Shown here: positions 23,597 through 35,312 of the stretch, piece after piece
Layout: each line of letters opens with the position of its first letter
How positions within the stretch are numbered: the first letter of the stretch is position 1
From: Prunella strophiata
Taxonomy: Eukaryota > Chordata > Aves > Passeriformes > Prunellidae
DNA: 64,000 nt
Direction: 5' to 3'
NCBI GenBank assembly: GCA_036583965.1
Contig: JAZBQD010000014.1
Coordinates: 3,114,191-3,178,190, forward strand
Made by a program: the position numbers and the translations under genes
Notes under the pieces: model-generated
Told to the model about the DNA's origin: nothing
Seen by the model: the letters and a program-made list of their open reading frames with translations, nothing else
The model's database searches: none

Positions 23597-26417
23597 GTCC
23601 CTGGGGGATCAGAGATCCACCTGCAGCCAGGGATGTCCCTGGGGACACAGATCCACCTGCAGCCCAGGGATGTCCCTGGGGGGGACACAGATCCACCTGC
23701 AGCCCAGGGATGTCCCTGGGGGGACACAGATCCACCTGCAGCCCAGGGATGTCCCTGGGGACACAGATCCACCTGCAGCCCAGGGATGTCCCTGGGGACA
23801 CAGATCCACCTGCATCCAGGGATGTCCCTGGGGACACAGATCCACCTGCAGCCCAAGGATGTCCCTGGGGACCAGATCCACCTGCAGCCCAGGGATGTCC
23901 CTGGGGACACAGATCCACCTGCATCCAGGGATGTCCCTGGGGGATCAGAGATCCACCTGCAGCCCAGGGATGTCCCTGGGGGGGACACAGATCCACCTGC
24001 AGCCCAGGGATGTCCCTGGGGACACAGATCCACCTGCAGCCCAGGGATGTCCCTGTGGGGACACAGATCCACCTGCAGCCCAGGGATGTCCCTGGGGGGA
24101 CACAGATCCACCGGCAGCCCAGGGATGTCCCTGGGGGACACAGATCCACCTGCAGCCAGGATGTCCCTGGGGGGACACAGATCCACCTGCAAGCCCAGGG
24201 ATGTCCCTGGGGACCACAGATCCACCTGCAGCCCAGGGAGTCCCTGGGGGGACACAGATCCACCTGCATCCAGGGATGTCCCTGGGGACACAGATCCACC
24301 TGCAGCCCAGGGATGTCCCTGGGGACACAGATCCACCTGCAAGCCCAGGGATGTCCCTGGGGACACAGATCCACCTGCAGCCCAGGGATGTCCCTGGGGG
24401 GACACAGATCCACCTGCAGCCCAGGGATGTCCCTGGGGACACAGATCCACCTGCAGCCCAGGGATGTCCCTGGGGACACAGATCCACCTGCAGCCCAGGG
24501 ATGTCCCTAAGGACACAGATCCACCTGCAGTCCAGGGATGTCCCTAAGGACACAGATCCACCTGCAGCCCAGGGATGTCCCTGGGGGGGACACAGATCCA
24601 CCTGCAGCCCAGGGATGTCCCTGGGGGATCAGAGATCCACCTGCAGCCCAGGGATGTCCCTGGGGACACAGATCCACTGCAGCCCAGGGATGTCCCTAAG
24701 GACACAGATCCACCTGCATCCAGGGATGTCCCTGGGGACACAGATCACCTGCAGCCCAGGATGTCCCTGGGGACACAGATCCACCTGCAGCCAGGATGTC
24801 CCTGGGGACACAGATCCACTGCAGCCCAGGGATGTCCTGGGGACACAGATCCACTGCAGCCCAGGGATTGTCCCTGGGGACACAGATCCACCGCAGCCCA
24901 GGGATGTCCCTGGGGACACAGATCCACTGCAGCCCAGGGATGTCCCTGGGGACACAGATCCACTGCAGCCCAGGGATGTCCTGGGGACACAGATCCACCT
25001 GCAGCCAGGATGTCCCTGGGGACACAGATCCACCTGCGCCCAGGGATGTCCCTGGGGACACAGATCCACCTGCAGCCAGGATGTCCCTGGGGGGGACACA
25101 GATCCACCTGCAGCCCAGGGATGTCCCTGGGGGGACACAGATCCCCTGCAGCCCAGGGATGTCCCTAAGGACACAGATCCACCGCAGCCCAGGGATGTCC
25201 CTAAGGACACAGATCCACCTGCGCCCAGGGATGTCCCTGGGGACCAGATCCACCTGCAGCCAGGATGTCCCTGGGGGATCAGAGATCCACCTGCAGCCAG
25301 GATGTCCCTGGGGGATCAGAGATCCACCTGCAGCCCAGGGATGTCCCTGGGGGATCAGAGATCCACCTGCAGCCAGGGATGTCCCTGGGGACACAGATCC
25401 ACTGCAGCCCAGGGATTGTCCCTGGGGACACAGATCCACCTGCATCCAGGGATGTCCCTGGGGACACAGATCCACCTGCATCCAGGGATGTCCCTGGGGG
25501 ACACAGATCCACCTGCATCCAGGGATGTCCCTGGGGGATCAGAGATCCACCTGCAGCCCAGGGATGTCCCTAAGGACACAGATCCACCTGCAAGCCCAGG
25601 GATGTCCTGGGGACACAGATCCACTGCAGCCCAGGGATGTCCTGGGGACACAGATCCACCTGCGCCCAGGGATGTCCCTGGGGGACACAGATCCACCTGC
25701 ATCCAGGGATGTCCCTGGGGGATCAGAGATCCACCTGCAGCCCAGGGATGTCCCTAAGGACACAGATCCACCTGCATCCAGGGATGTCCCTGGGGACACA
25801 GATCCACCTGCAAGCCCAGGGATGTCCCTGGGGACACAGATCCACCGCAGCCCAGGGATGTCCTGGGGACACAGATCACCTGCAGCCCAGGGATGTCCTG
25901 GGGACACAGATCCACCTGCATCCAGGGATGTCCCTAAGGACACAGATCCACCTGCAAGCCCAGGGATGTCCTGGGGACACAGATCACCTGCAGCCCAGGG
26001 ATGTCCCTAAGGACACAGATCCACCTGCAAGCCCAGGGATGTCCCTGGGGGATCAGAGATCCACCTGCAGCCAGGATGTCCCTGGGGGATCAGAGATCCA
26101 CCTGCAGCCCAGGATGTCCCTGGGGACACAGATCCACCTGCAGGCCCAGGGATGTCCCTGGGGGACACAGATCCACTGCAGCCCAGGGATTGTCCCTGGG
26201 GACACAGATCCACTGCAGCCCAGGGATGTCCCTGGGGACACAGATCCACCTGCAAGCCCAGGGATGTCCCTGGGGACACAGATCCACCTGCATCCAGGGA
26301 TGTCCCTGGGGGATCAGAGATCCACCTGCAGCCCAGGGATGTCCCTGGGGACACAGATCCACCTGCAGCCCAGGGATGTCCCTGGGGACACAGATCCACC
26401 TGCAGCCCAGGGATGTC
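23597..26417. repeat. 37-bp G/C-rich minisatellite, about 76 copies
   Basis: The unit reads roughly CCCTGGGGACACAGATCC, then ACCTGCAGCCCAGGGATGT, and repeats for about 2.8 kb. Length variants come mostly from the number of G after CCCT and from loss of single bases. Sequence variants include a GATCAGAG form (about eleven copies), a CCCTAAGG form (about nine), CTGCATCC, CTGCAAGCCC and CACTGCAGC forms. Each unit holds CAGGGA-TG-TCCCTG, a 6-bp-arm inverted repeat, and a CACCTG E-box. Because 37 is not a multiple of 3 and the unit lacks stops on both strands, frames of up to 720 codons run through it. They are not genes. Confidence 0.97.
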
Positions 26418-27073
26418 CCCATCCCAGAGCAGGGGATGCCCCAAGGAGGCTGTGCCCCTCTGGGAAGTCTGCACTGGAGAAGCTCCTGGCAGGACCTGTG
26501 GAGAGAGCAGCTCCCCCATGCTGGAGCAGGTTTGCTGGTGGGTTTGTGACCCTGTGGGGCTCCTGCTGGAGCAGCCCATTCCTGAAGGAAGCTCCTCACC
26601 CTGGAAAGCTCCTGGAGAGCTGCAGCTTGTGGGAAGAGCTCGGGTTGGACAGGTTCATGGAGGAGTGTCTCCTGTGTGAGGGACCCCACGCTGGAGCAGG
26701 GGAAGGGGGGAGAGGTTCCCCCCTTGGGGAAGAAGGAGCAGCAGAGAGAATGTGCAATAAACTACTGCTGCTCATTGCCAGAATCCCTGCAGCACTGTCA
26801 GAGAAATTGGGAGTGGAGTTAAGCCCTAGAGAGAGGTGGGCAGAAGGTGTTTCTACAATTTGGTTTTATTTCTCATTACCCTACTCTGATTTGATTGGCA
26901 ATAGATTCAGCTGATTTCCTGAAGTCAAGTCTGTTTTTCCAGTGACAACAATTGGGAGTGATCTTGCCCTGTCTCTATCTCAATCCATGAACCTTTTATT
27001 GCATTTTTTCTCCCCTGTCCTGCTGAGTGGTGGCTTTGGTGGACACCTGGATCCAGCCAGGGTCAGCCCATCA
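26418..27073 (+). mobile_element. LTR-like sequence, avian ERV family
   Basis: Downstream of the array, the sequence has repeated TGGAGCAGG-type phrases at 26500-26700. It then has TTTGGTTTTATTTCTCATTA (26860-26879), GATTTGATTGG, a degraded polyadenylation-like CAATAGATT and a terminal segment GGACACCTGGATCCAGCC (27041-27058) with GGGTCAGCCC. I recognise this order as the 3' part of an avian endogenous-retrovirus LTR, from memory. There is no coding remnant. The plus orientation follows the order of these landmarks. The frame at 26418-26914 is a continuation of minisatellite frames and not a gene. Confidence 0.65.
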
Positions 27074-27081
27074 TGTGAATT

Positions 27082-30000
27082 GAAGCACTCAAAGATGGCA
27101 CAGGGACTAAGGATTTAAACCCCCTATAGACACCTGCTATATACTGCAGTTTTTCAGTTCATTTCTTTCTCTCTATCAGGTATCTCTGACAGGACTAAGT
27201 GCCACAAAAGATGTCAGTCTCTAGGTCACAGGTGAAACATGACTTCAATATCAGAGCTTGAGCCTGTGCTCAGTGAGACCCACTGAAGTTCAGTGCTCAG
27301 CTTCTGCTGAGTGTCGTTGTATTTTGGAAGCTAATTTCCTTTGAAAATCCCAGCACGAAGGAACATCAAAGAGCAATGACTGAGCATCATGTTATTGTGA
27401 AATGAAAGAAGTAGGGAATGTACAGTGAAGGTTTTTTTGCTTTATTTTCTGCAAGGCTCCATTAGCAGTAGAAAGCATAGGGAAAAGTGGAGTCTATCTG
27501 GTACAGGTAGCCTCGAAATATTTGTGGCTAAAATACTCAAAGTCTTTTTGTTTTAATGTAGTTCAGATTCTTTTTTAAGGAAATATCATGTTGGCTAGCA
27601 AAAAAGTCAATCTTCTAACACAGAAGTAGCAACAAAGGTTTTTTGGCTGGCTAAAGATGTACAATTGCCCAGGAGGCAGGGCCAGGGGACTGAGCTGTTC
27701 CTGGCACTGAAATGGAAGGGAGGACACCTTTCCCTGAAGGTGTGAGTTACTCTGGCAGCTGGAAGAGAAGATCCTACAGCTGGATATTGTGCCCCTTGCA
27801 GAGGATCATGAGTTAAGGCAATTTGTGTTGGTGACAGGGCCTTGGGGCTCCCTGCCCAGAGTCCTTCCCCTCTGCCCATGGCCCAGTGGTGCCACAGCAG
27901 CTCTGCTCTGCAGCTCCCACAGCCCTGCCCTGCCCAGCTGTGGGTCCATCCCACGCTGAAAATGCTGTCTGTGGTAGCCACACACAGCACAGAAACAGCT
28001 CAGCTACCAGCTTAGATTGGCCATGCTTAGATTTTTAAAAAAAAATCTACTATGGAGAATTTTTTAATGAAAAGAAATATTTCCATTGTTTCCAGTCTGC
28101 TCCCACTGCCTGAAGTGAGATTTATTTTTTTCCCCCTTCAGTTTTCACAGGATCAAAGGCAGGTCAGGACTGAGCATTTTGAGATCTTGTCCAGTATTGT
28201 TGCAAGCTGAAAGCACTTGATACAGAAATCACTGAGGTCTGTTTTCACTGAAGTAGGAACAAGTGTATTGCCCCTAATATGAATCCTGCTGACACAAAAA
28301 ACTCCTTAACTATTAATATGAGTTGTCTGGCTTGTTGTGGAAAGGAGGGGGAATTTGCTGTGGTTCACACACCTCAGCTGTTGCTAACCCTGCAGCAACT
28401 CAAGCACTATTTTTCAGCATGGCTTTTCTCACTTAAGCTGTAGAAGTGGGTAGGCAAATGGAGCTAATTCTGTAGCAAATGTATAGCAAGAGATGGTTAA
28501 TTTTACTGAATTATTTTACACCACAGCATGCTGAATTATAGCTCATGTGGCATGAGACCAGGTTTATACATTTTTTTCCTTAAAAATTTTAGAGTAAAAA
28601 ACCCCAACCCTTCGTGCAGAGCCATATTAGAGTTTTCAAGGAGAATTACCCTGCAGAAAGGAATGATATCTGTAACTGGTGACCTTATGCTAAAAGGAGC
28701 AGACTTTGCATGGCTACTGGAATTTTTGTAGACAACTTTAAGCAATGACTGTTGACTGGATTCACATCCTGCCTTGCCTTCTGCTGATCTGTTACTCATG
28801 ACCAAAAATGGTTTGCAGTTGTGGAGTGCTTGCACTATGCCCAGTCCTGGAGCTTGGAAGCAGTGGATGCACTGGTAGCCATTGAACCAGTTAGTTATTG
28901 AGGCTGGGAGAGCTGGCATTGGCATCCCTGAGCTCACAGCAGACAGGAATATGTAGACTCTGTGTGTATACATGCTGAAGCTTAATTTGCAATCCTATTT
29001 AGAGTGGAAAAAAATGCCACACTTAAAAAAAAAAAAAAGTGCAAACAGAGTTCTTTTCACAGTGGGCAGAGAATACTGTTAAACAGAGGAAGCACAATAT
29101 CCCTTTTCATAGCAGGAGATCAAATGTCTGCAGAAGAGTTTAATTTATACTTCTTCATGTGCCAGAGCTGTGTCTGAGACATTGCAGCGTTTCAGTACTT
29201 TCAATCAGGTCATAGTTTCCAGCACAGATGACTTCATCCCTTTTAAAATAGAACAAATAGAATAAATGGAATTCCACATAATCATGGTAGGACCTGGGAT
29301 TATAGGAAATTAAAACACATATTTAAAAGCAGAGGTCTGTGAGGTAAATAACCACTGGAAGGCAGAGCTCGGTCCCTCCTCGGCAGTGAGTGGATGACAA
29401 AGGTCCTTGGCTCTGCAGCTCTCTGTGGCGTGAGGGTGTGGGTGTATCCTGGAGGAGGATGAGGAGGGTGATGGTGGATGATGCACAGCACCACAGGCAG
29501 TGGAATTACTCAATTCTTCCCAGCAGAATTATTAAAGTGGCACCACCTGAGTCCAGCGTGGCCGTGGCTTTGGAGCCCGCGCGCCTCGAGCAGCTCTGGC
29601 TGCCTTCCCCACCCAGGTCCTCTGTTCCCTCACTCTCACAGAACATTTCACATCCCCCAGCCACAGCTCTGCGTTGGCAGTCAGGGAAAAGGTGTTGATG
29701 AATTCTGTCTCAAATTTCTGCGTGTCTGAAGCAAACCCTTATAAAATAGCAGCATGGATTATACTGATATCCCCCAAACAGACAAGTAGCTCGCTGCAAC
29801 CTGGAATGCTTTGAACCAGTGCTGTGAGACAAGTGCTTGCAGTATTTATTACAACAGGAGAAAATGAAACCAGAAACATGTTGTTCCTTAATTATAGAAT
29901 TTTGCTCAACACTGCCCTCATTGTGATCCATTTTTGGCATTAAAAAAAGGAGAAAGAGCTATCAATAACTTACTTGTGACATGACTAAATTCTAACTCGT

Positions 30001-33000
30001 GTCAGAGGCTATTTCATTAGGCAATAGACAATCATGCAGTGAAGAACAGCCTTTGCCCCCAAAGGACTGTTTTGTCCTCATAAATGCGTGGAGACTAAGA
30101 TACTACATGAATCACACGTCCAAGACATGGAAGAATTCAGGGGCAAGGCTGGGAACTGAATTCTTCTGGAGTCCCAGTCCTTTGTCATTAAAGATAAGCC
30201 TCCCTCAGGTTGTGTGTGTGTTTTCTGTATGTGTCTGTGTGCACGAGTACAATCACATCAGGCTGGACTGTGGGTCTGTAACTTGCATATTTTGGATCCT
30301 TTTTTTTTACATCATGTCTAACTATGGTCAAGATTACACTGACAGACTCATTCCATTTGCAGAGGTTTCTGTTTAAAAGCAAGTGAAACTCTGGAAGAGA
30401 AGGCAAATTCATCACTGGTGAGTTGGCTGAATCCAGTCACATGCTGTATAATATAACTTATCCTTAGGAATTCATGCCTCCACTGGGTCTGCCTACCAGA
30501 TAAGCTACACTGAGATGAAAGTGAGTTGCATCAGATTCTGGTGCCCAGAGCACAGAGTTCAGGCTCTGCTTCTCTTTTGTTCAGCTGGATGCTGAGTAAC
30601 AAACAGCATTCCCTCTCTCAGAAAAAGAAGTTAATCAAGGGGGAGATCTACAGGTAAAAGTTTTATGCATGGCACTCTTAATAATGTCTCTGAACATTTC
30701 AAAGTGTATGTGAGTTACTTGTGTCGGCTTCTTTAAAAGTTTAACCTGGATTGTTTCAGTTGCAGAAAACAGAACTCTCTTGCTTGATTCTGGTAAATGC
30801 AGTCTCCTAGTGACATCAAAGATTATAGCAACTGCAAGGCACTAGTTTGCCTTTGTAGTTCCAAGTTGCTCAAAAAACTTTTAATATATTCTTGTAGGTG
30901 TAACCATGTGTCATAAATACACCCGCCAACAAGAGATAAACCCTAACTTGAAAACAACTGTTAATCGATTACTGCAGAGAAACTGACAAACTCGAAGTGA
31001 ATAATGATAAAAGGTGTTAATTTGTGGATTTCTGTGGGCTTTGAAAAGCAAAATTAAGTCTATATGGGATTTGGGATGTGTGACATAAACTGTGGGCCAT
31101 GTGCCTGCTTTGCATAAATCAGCATCATTGCACTGCGAGCCAGGAGAGCTCTGCTGTGCTCAGCTGAGAAAGTGGCCCCTGACTCTGAGCACACGGTGAT
31201 CAGCATCACTTTTGGTTCAGTCTCATTTATTTGGGGAGGGAGGGAAGAGGATCTGTTGGGGATTTGCTAAACTACTACTCAAGTCTGTAATAATTTTTTC
31301 CTTTTCTGCAGTGACTGCTCCAGCCTGGTGCAAACTGAGTATGAACAATGTTTTATGCTTGACTGAGCTCTAGACCCCCGAGCCTTGGGGACCCTGGCAG
31401 TGGTGCTGGGAGATTATATGATCCACAGCAAAATGATTCCAGGCAGGCAGCAGACAGCAGCCAACACTGGCAATCAAGAGGGGCAGTGCTGGCAGCTCTG
31501 TCATTGTCCTAGCCTGCTAAACAGCTCCTCTCTTTTAATGCAAAAATGCAGGCACACACAAAACCACTCATCTTCAGAGCTAGGCAGAATTTTTTGCAGT
31601 GAAACTTCTTACCAGCTCTGCATATTTAGCTCCAGAAGAAACAAATTCACAAATCTGTCAAAAAATTGAAATTTTTAATTTCAGAAAGAAATGTTTTGAC
31701 TTCTTTTATTTGAAGTGCTTTGCTTTGTTATCTTAAATTTCATTTACAATTATAATTTTAAAAAGTAATTGTGTCAACAAAATGAAGGGTGCTTTCAGGT
31801 AGAATGAGATTTGCAGAAAAATGGAATATAAATGTAGGAGAAAAAACTGAGTGCTGTTGTTTAGCAAAGTGAAGGATCACCTTAGTCATGAACACCACTG
31901 CCTGTTTTCCCTTGCCACATCCTTTTCTGCATGATTTTACAACATGTACAGGAACATTTGATGAGGAACAAGCTCAGATGGAAGGCCATTAGAATATTTG
32001 TTGAGATGGATACCAGATGATAGCTACTCCAATATCCTAGAAAGTCAGGTGAACTGCACCTTTGCCTCCTGGTAGGATTGATGTGGGGAAAAGCAAAGAG
32101 AGCAAACAAAAATGAAGTTGTATGTGTGTACACATGTATTTTTTTTTATTACTTCAACCTAGAACTGGAAAATCTCCCTCAGCCTGCTTTTGGTTTGTTC
32201 TTCCAATACCAACTATGCTGCTTTAGCCTGCTCAGTGTAGATTGGACATAGCCTGTAGCAGCACAAAACACCTCCATGCCAAAGCACTTGTGCCTTCTGT
32301 ATGGGTTTTGCTCACCTCTGGACTGGGAGACAACTACTTATTTTGCAGCTGAAATTACTCCCCAGTGGCACAAATTACTGAGGCAGCTATCCTAGCAAGC
32401 AGGCAATGCCTGGCCATTGCCTAATCAGCTGCCTTCTCAAAAAACAACAAAGCAGCTCAGCCCCACTCATCCTGGACTTTTCATTTTAATGTTACTTGCC
32501 TGGTTTGGTTCTGATTCCCAACCCTGATGGTTCTGGGAATTTTTCTTTCCAGTGGGGAAAAGGTCTCACACTGTAACTGTTAGCTGATCTCACACTCAAA
32601 ATGTGCACTGAAAATCAAACCTGCATACTCAGGGGTGTGTTTGCACCCATTGTACTGAATCTCTCATTGTCCTGCCATCAGTGGGACGTTTTTTCACCAT
32701 CCTGCATGACTGGGGCTCAGCAAACAGCAAATTTACTTTTCACAAACCGATGCAAAAGATGAGGTATGTGCAAAGTGGCTGAGTTAATGGTGCAGGAGAG
32801 GCGTGGGGCCAGGAGCACGGCGATTGTCGATTGAACCCGAGCCAGAGGCTCAGCCCCTTCACTTTTCCAGTCTCTGGCTTCCTGATGTTGCCTCTCCCTC
32901 TATGGCACTGCATCAACTCCCAGCGTAGCTGGAACCTTCCACAGCCACTCACAAAAAAGGATCTGTGTGGGAAGGTGAAGGAGGATGGTGGGGGCGACAG

Positions 33001-34540
33001 GCAATTCATGGGGAGGAAAGGAAAAGAGCTGGAAAAATCAAGAAATAGAAGGAACATAAGGGGAATTGCATCTTTCCCTAATTTGAGTGGGATACTCTTT
33101 GGCATTTCTGCCACTACGAAGGGCTGTGTGAAGTTATATATTAGCTCACCTTTTATTCAAATAATTTAAGATGGCATTTCAGAGCAGTCAAGTTTCTCGT
33201 TACTCTCTCCCTAAATGTGCATTTCTCCATCAAAAAATGATGGTGAAATAAGTCCATTTAACAGCCCTGGAATGTTGTCTGAAATATTTTGGAATGTGGA
33301 TGACACAGTTTTTTGTAATTGGCGTCTGCAAATGTGGTCCTCCAGAAACCCCTTGGCCAATTTGCCTCAGACTTTGTTTAATCAAAAGGGGCTAAAAAAA
33401 CTGAAGGAAAATGCAATTGAACTAACTCTGACCATTTTTTAAAGGTGTTTGAAGCTTGCAGCAACATCCTACTCTCCTAGCATAAAATGTCTAAGCAGAC
33501 TTTCTTTCTCAAGCTTTCTATGCTACCTACCATTGAGAGCACACATGGAAAATTTCAGGGCAGAATTTATTTCCTAAAACACACAATAACAAGAGATTAA
33601 AGTGGAATTCCAGGGTATTTAGCTCAAGTGTCTGCTCTTCTCCAAAGTTTTATGTCCCTCTGACACATAGGTGTGCACACACGCGCACAGAACTACTATA
33701 AAAATGTAAAAATCACCATCTGCCAGCAGACATGGCAAGTAATTGCATTTATTTCCTGTTCAAGGCAACTGAGAGGAGCCAGTGGTCTGTCAGGCTCTGG
33801 TGTGTGATCAATAATGGCTGGAGAACAGCTATCAGTTTTATAAAATGATGAGTGTACGTGCACATCCTCACAGAGGTGGTGGGCAGCTGCATCTGCTGTG
33901 TGATTTTGGAGCTGTAGGTGTGCACAGTTTACTCCTAGGGACAGCCAGGAAGGAAGGTCATTCCCAGAGTGTGTGCTGGGGGGAAAGGCTTCCAGAGAAC
34001 CACTCTGGGCTTGAATGGTGGCCACCAAGAGTGGAAGTGTAGCGAGGACAGAGAATTCCCAGATTTCTCTTTATAAACTTCTGATCACCACACAGCAAAA
34101 GGTCTGCCCTAGCATGAGTTCCTCCTCTGTAAAATGGTTGGTTTTCTTCCCTGCCTAGAACTCTGGGTCTTAACTGATGCCTGTAAAACACTGCATGCTG
34201 GGATGGGATGTGCTGCAGAAATACAAAAATATCATTAATGCTGCTGTCCAGTGGTAGAGCTTGATCCAAAGCCCACTGACTTTCCTCCATCTTGGCTCAG
34301 GTCAAGTGGTGTAAGCGTAGGCACAGAGTGTGTGGTGGTTGGGCTCATCTCCCATCAACTGGCCCCAGGTGTGCAGCACAGGTGAGCAGCATTGCAGGGA
34401 AGGAGCCATGGAGTGCCCAGGGGCACTGACCAACCCCAGAGGGAGCAGAGGGCACACAGGTGCAGGGCATCAGCAGCAGGGATGAAAGGCTGGGCTGAGG
34501 GACACGAGGGGCAGATGCTGCAGCCCTTTGGGGTGGAGAG
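27082..34540. other. Unique non-coding sequence, no gene recognised
   Basis: No exon or RNA gene is recognised. A poly-A run lies at 29025-29038. CpGs cluster loosely at 29370-29590. The block at 30890-31150 is non-repetitive, AT-rich and contains an octamer-like TTTGCATA near 31119-31126. It could be a conserved element, but nothing in a single sequence shows it. A short mixed CA/CG run lies at 33672-33690. The 34311-34540 stretch leads into the second minisatellite and may be part of an unrecognised repeat. Confidence 0.55.
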
Positions 34541-35312
34541 GTGTTACTGTGTGTGGGCAGTGCCTGAAACCTTCTGGAGAGGTAAGGGCTTACTGTGTGT
34601 GGGGTGAAGCTTTCTGCAGAGATATGGGGTTACTGTATGTGGGGTGAAGCTTTCTGCAGAGACATGGGGTTACTGTGTGTGGGGTGAAGCTTTCTGCAGA
34701 GATATGGGGTTCCTGTGTGTGGGGTGAAGCTTTCTGCAGAGATATGGGGTTACTGTGTTTGGGGTGAAGCTTTCTGCAGAGATATGGGGGTTACTGTGTG
34801 TGGGGTGAAGCTTTCTGCAGAGATATGGGCTTACTGTGTGTGGGGTGAAGCTTTCTGTAGAGGTTTGGGGTTACTGTGTTTGGGGTGAAGCTTTCTGCAG
34901 AGATATGGGGTTACTGTGTGTGGGGTGAAGCTTTCTGCAGAGACATGGGGTTACTGTGTGTGGGGTGAAGCTTTCTGCAGAGATATGGGGTTACTGTGTG
35001 TGGGGTGAAGCTTTCTGCAGAGATATGGGGTTACTGTGTGTGGGGTGAAGCTTTCTGCAGAGATATGGGGTTACTGTGTGTGGGGTGAAGCTTTCTGCAG
35101 AGATATGGGGTTACTGTGTGTGGGGTGAAGCTTTCTGCAGAGATATGGGGTTACTGTGTGTGGGGTGAAGCTTTCTGCAGAGATATGGGGTTACTGTGTG
35201 TGGGGTGAAGCTTTCTGCAGAGATATGGGGTTACTGTGTGTGGGGTGAAGCTTTCTGTAGAGGTTTGGGGTTACTGTGTGTGGGGTGAAGCTTTCTGAAC
35301 TTGTATGGGGAC
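34541..35312. repeat. 40-bp minisatellite, about 19 copies
   Basis: The unit is approximately GGTTACTGTGTGTGGGGTGA followed by AGCTTTCTGCAGAGATATGG. The left edge is degenerate (34541-34587). Variants include GAGACATGG (about 34660 and 34942), TGTGTTTGGGG (about 34757 and 34877) and TGTAGAGGTTTGGG (about 34855 and 35256). From about 34951 to 35257 more than seven successive units are identical, pointing to recent expansion or homogenisation of that segment. The flanks (34311-34540 and 35313-35560) show no TSD I can find, though they may belong to an LTR. Confidence 0.95.

Larger units (their letters stand above)
23584..27081 (+). mobile_element. Composite LTR-like element carrying a minisatellite
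   Basis: An identical 8-mer, TGTGAATT, occurs at 23584-23591 and 27074-27081. Between them lie the 37-bp minisatellite (to about 26417) and LTR-like sequence (to about 27073), with no unique DNA separating the two. The simplest reading is one inserted element of about 3.48 kb whose 5' part expanded into a tandem array. The left terminus after the 8-mer reads ACAG rather than TG, so the exact integration boundary, and whether the 8-mer is a true target duplication, are uncertain. Confidence 0.5.

Noticed and set aside
23595..25757. 720-codon plus-strand open frame and its many companions on both strands
   Set aside because: They consist almost wholly of the 37-bp minisatellite, occur in every frame and on both strands, and shift frame at each unit indel.
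23597..26417. CRISPR-like array of repeats
   Set aside because: Units are contiguous and nearly identical with no unique spacers, and the context is a vertebrate genome.
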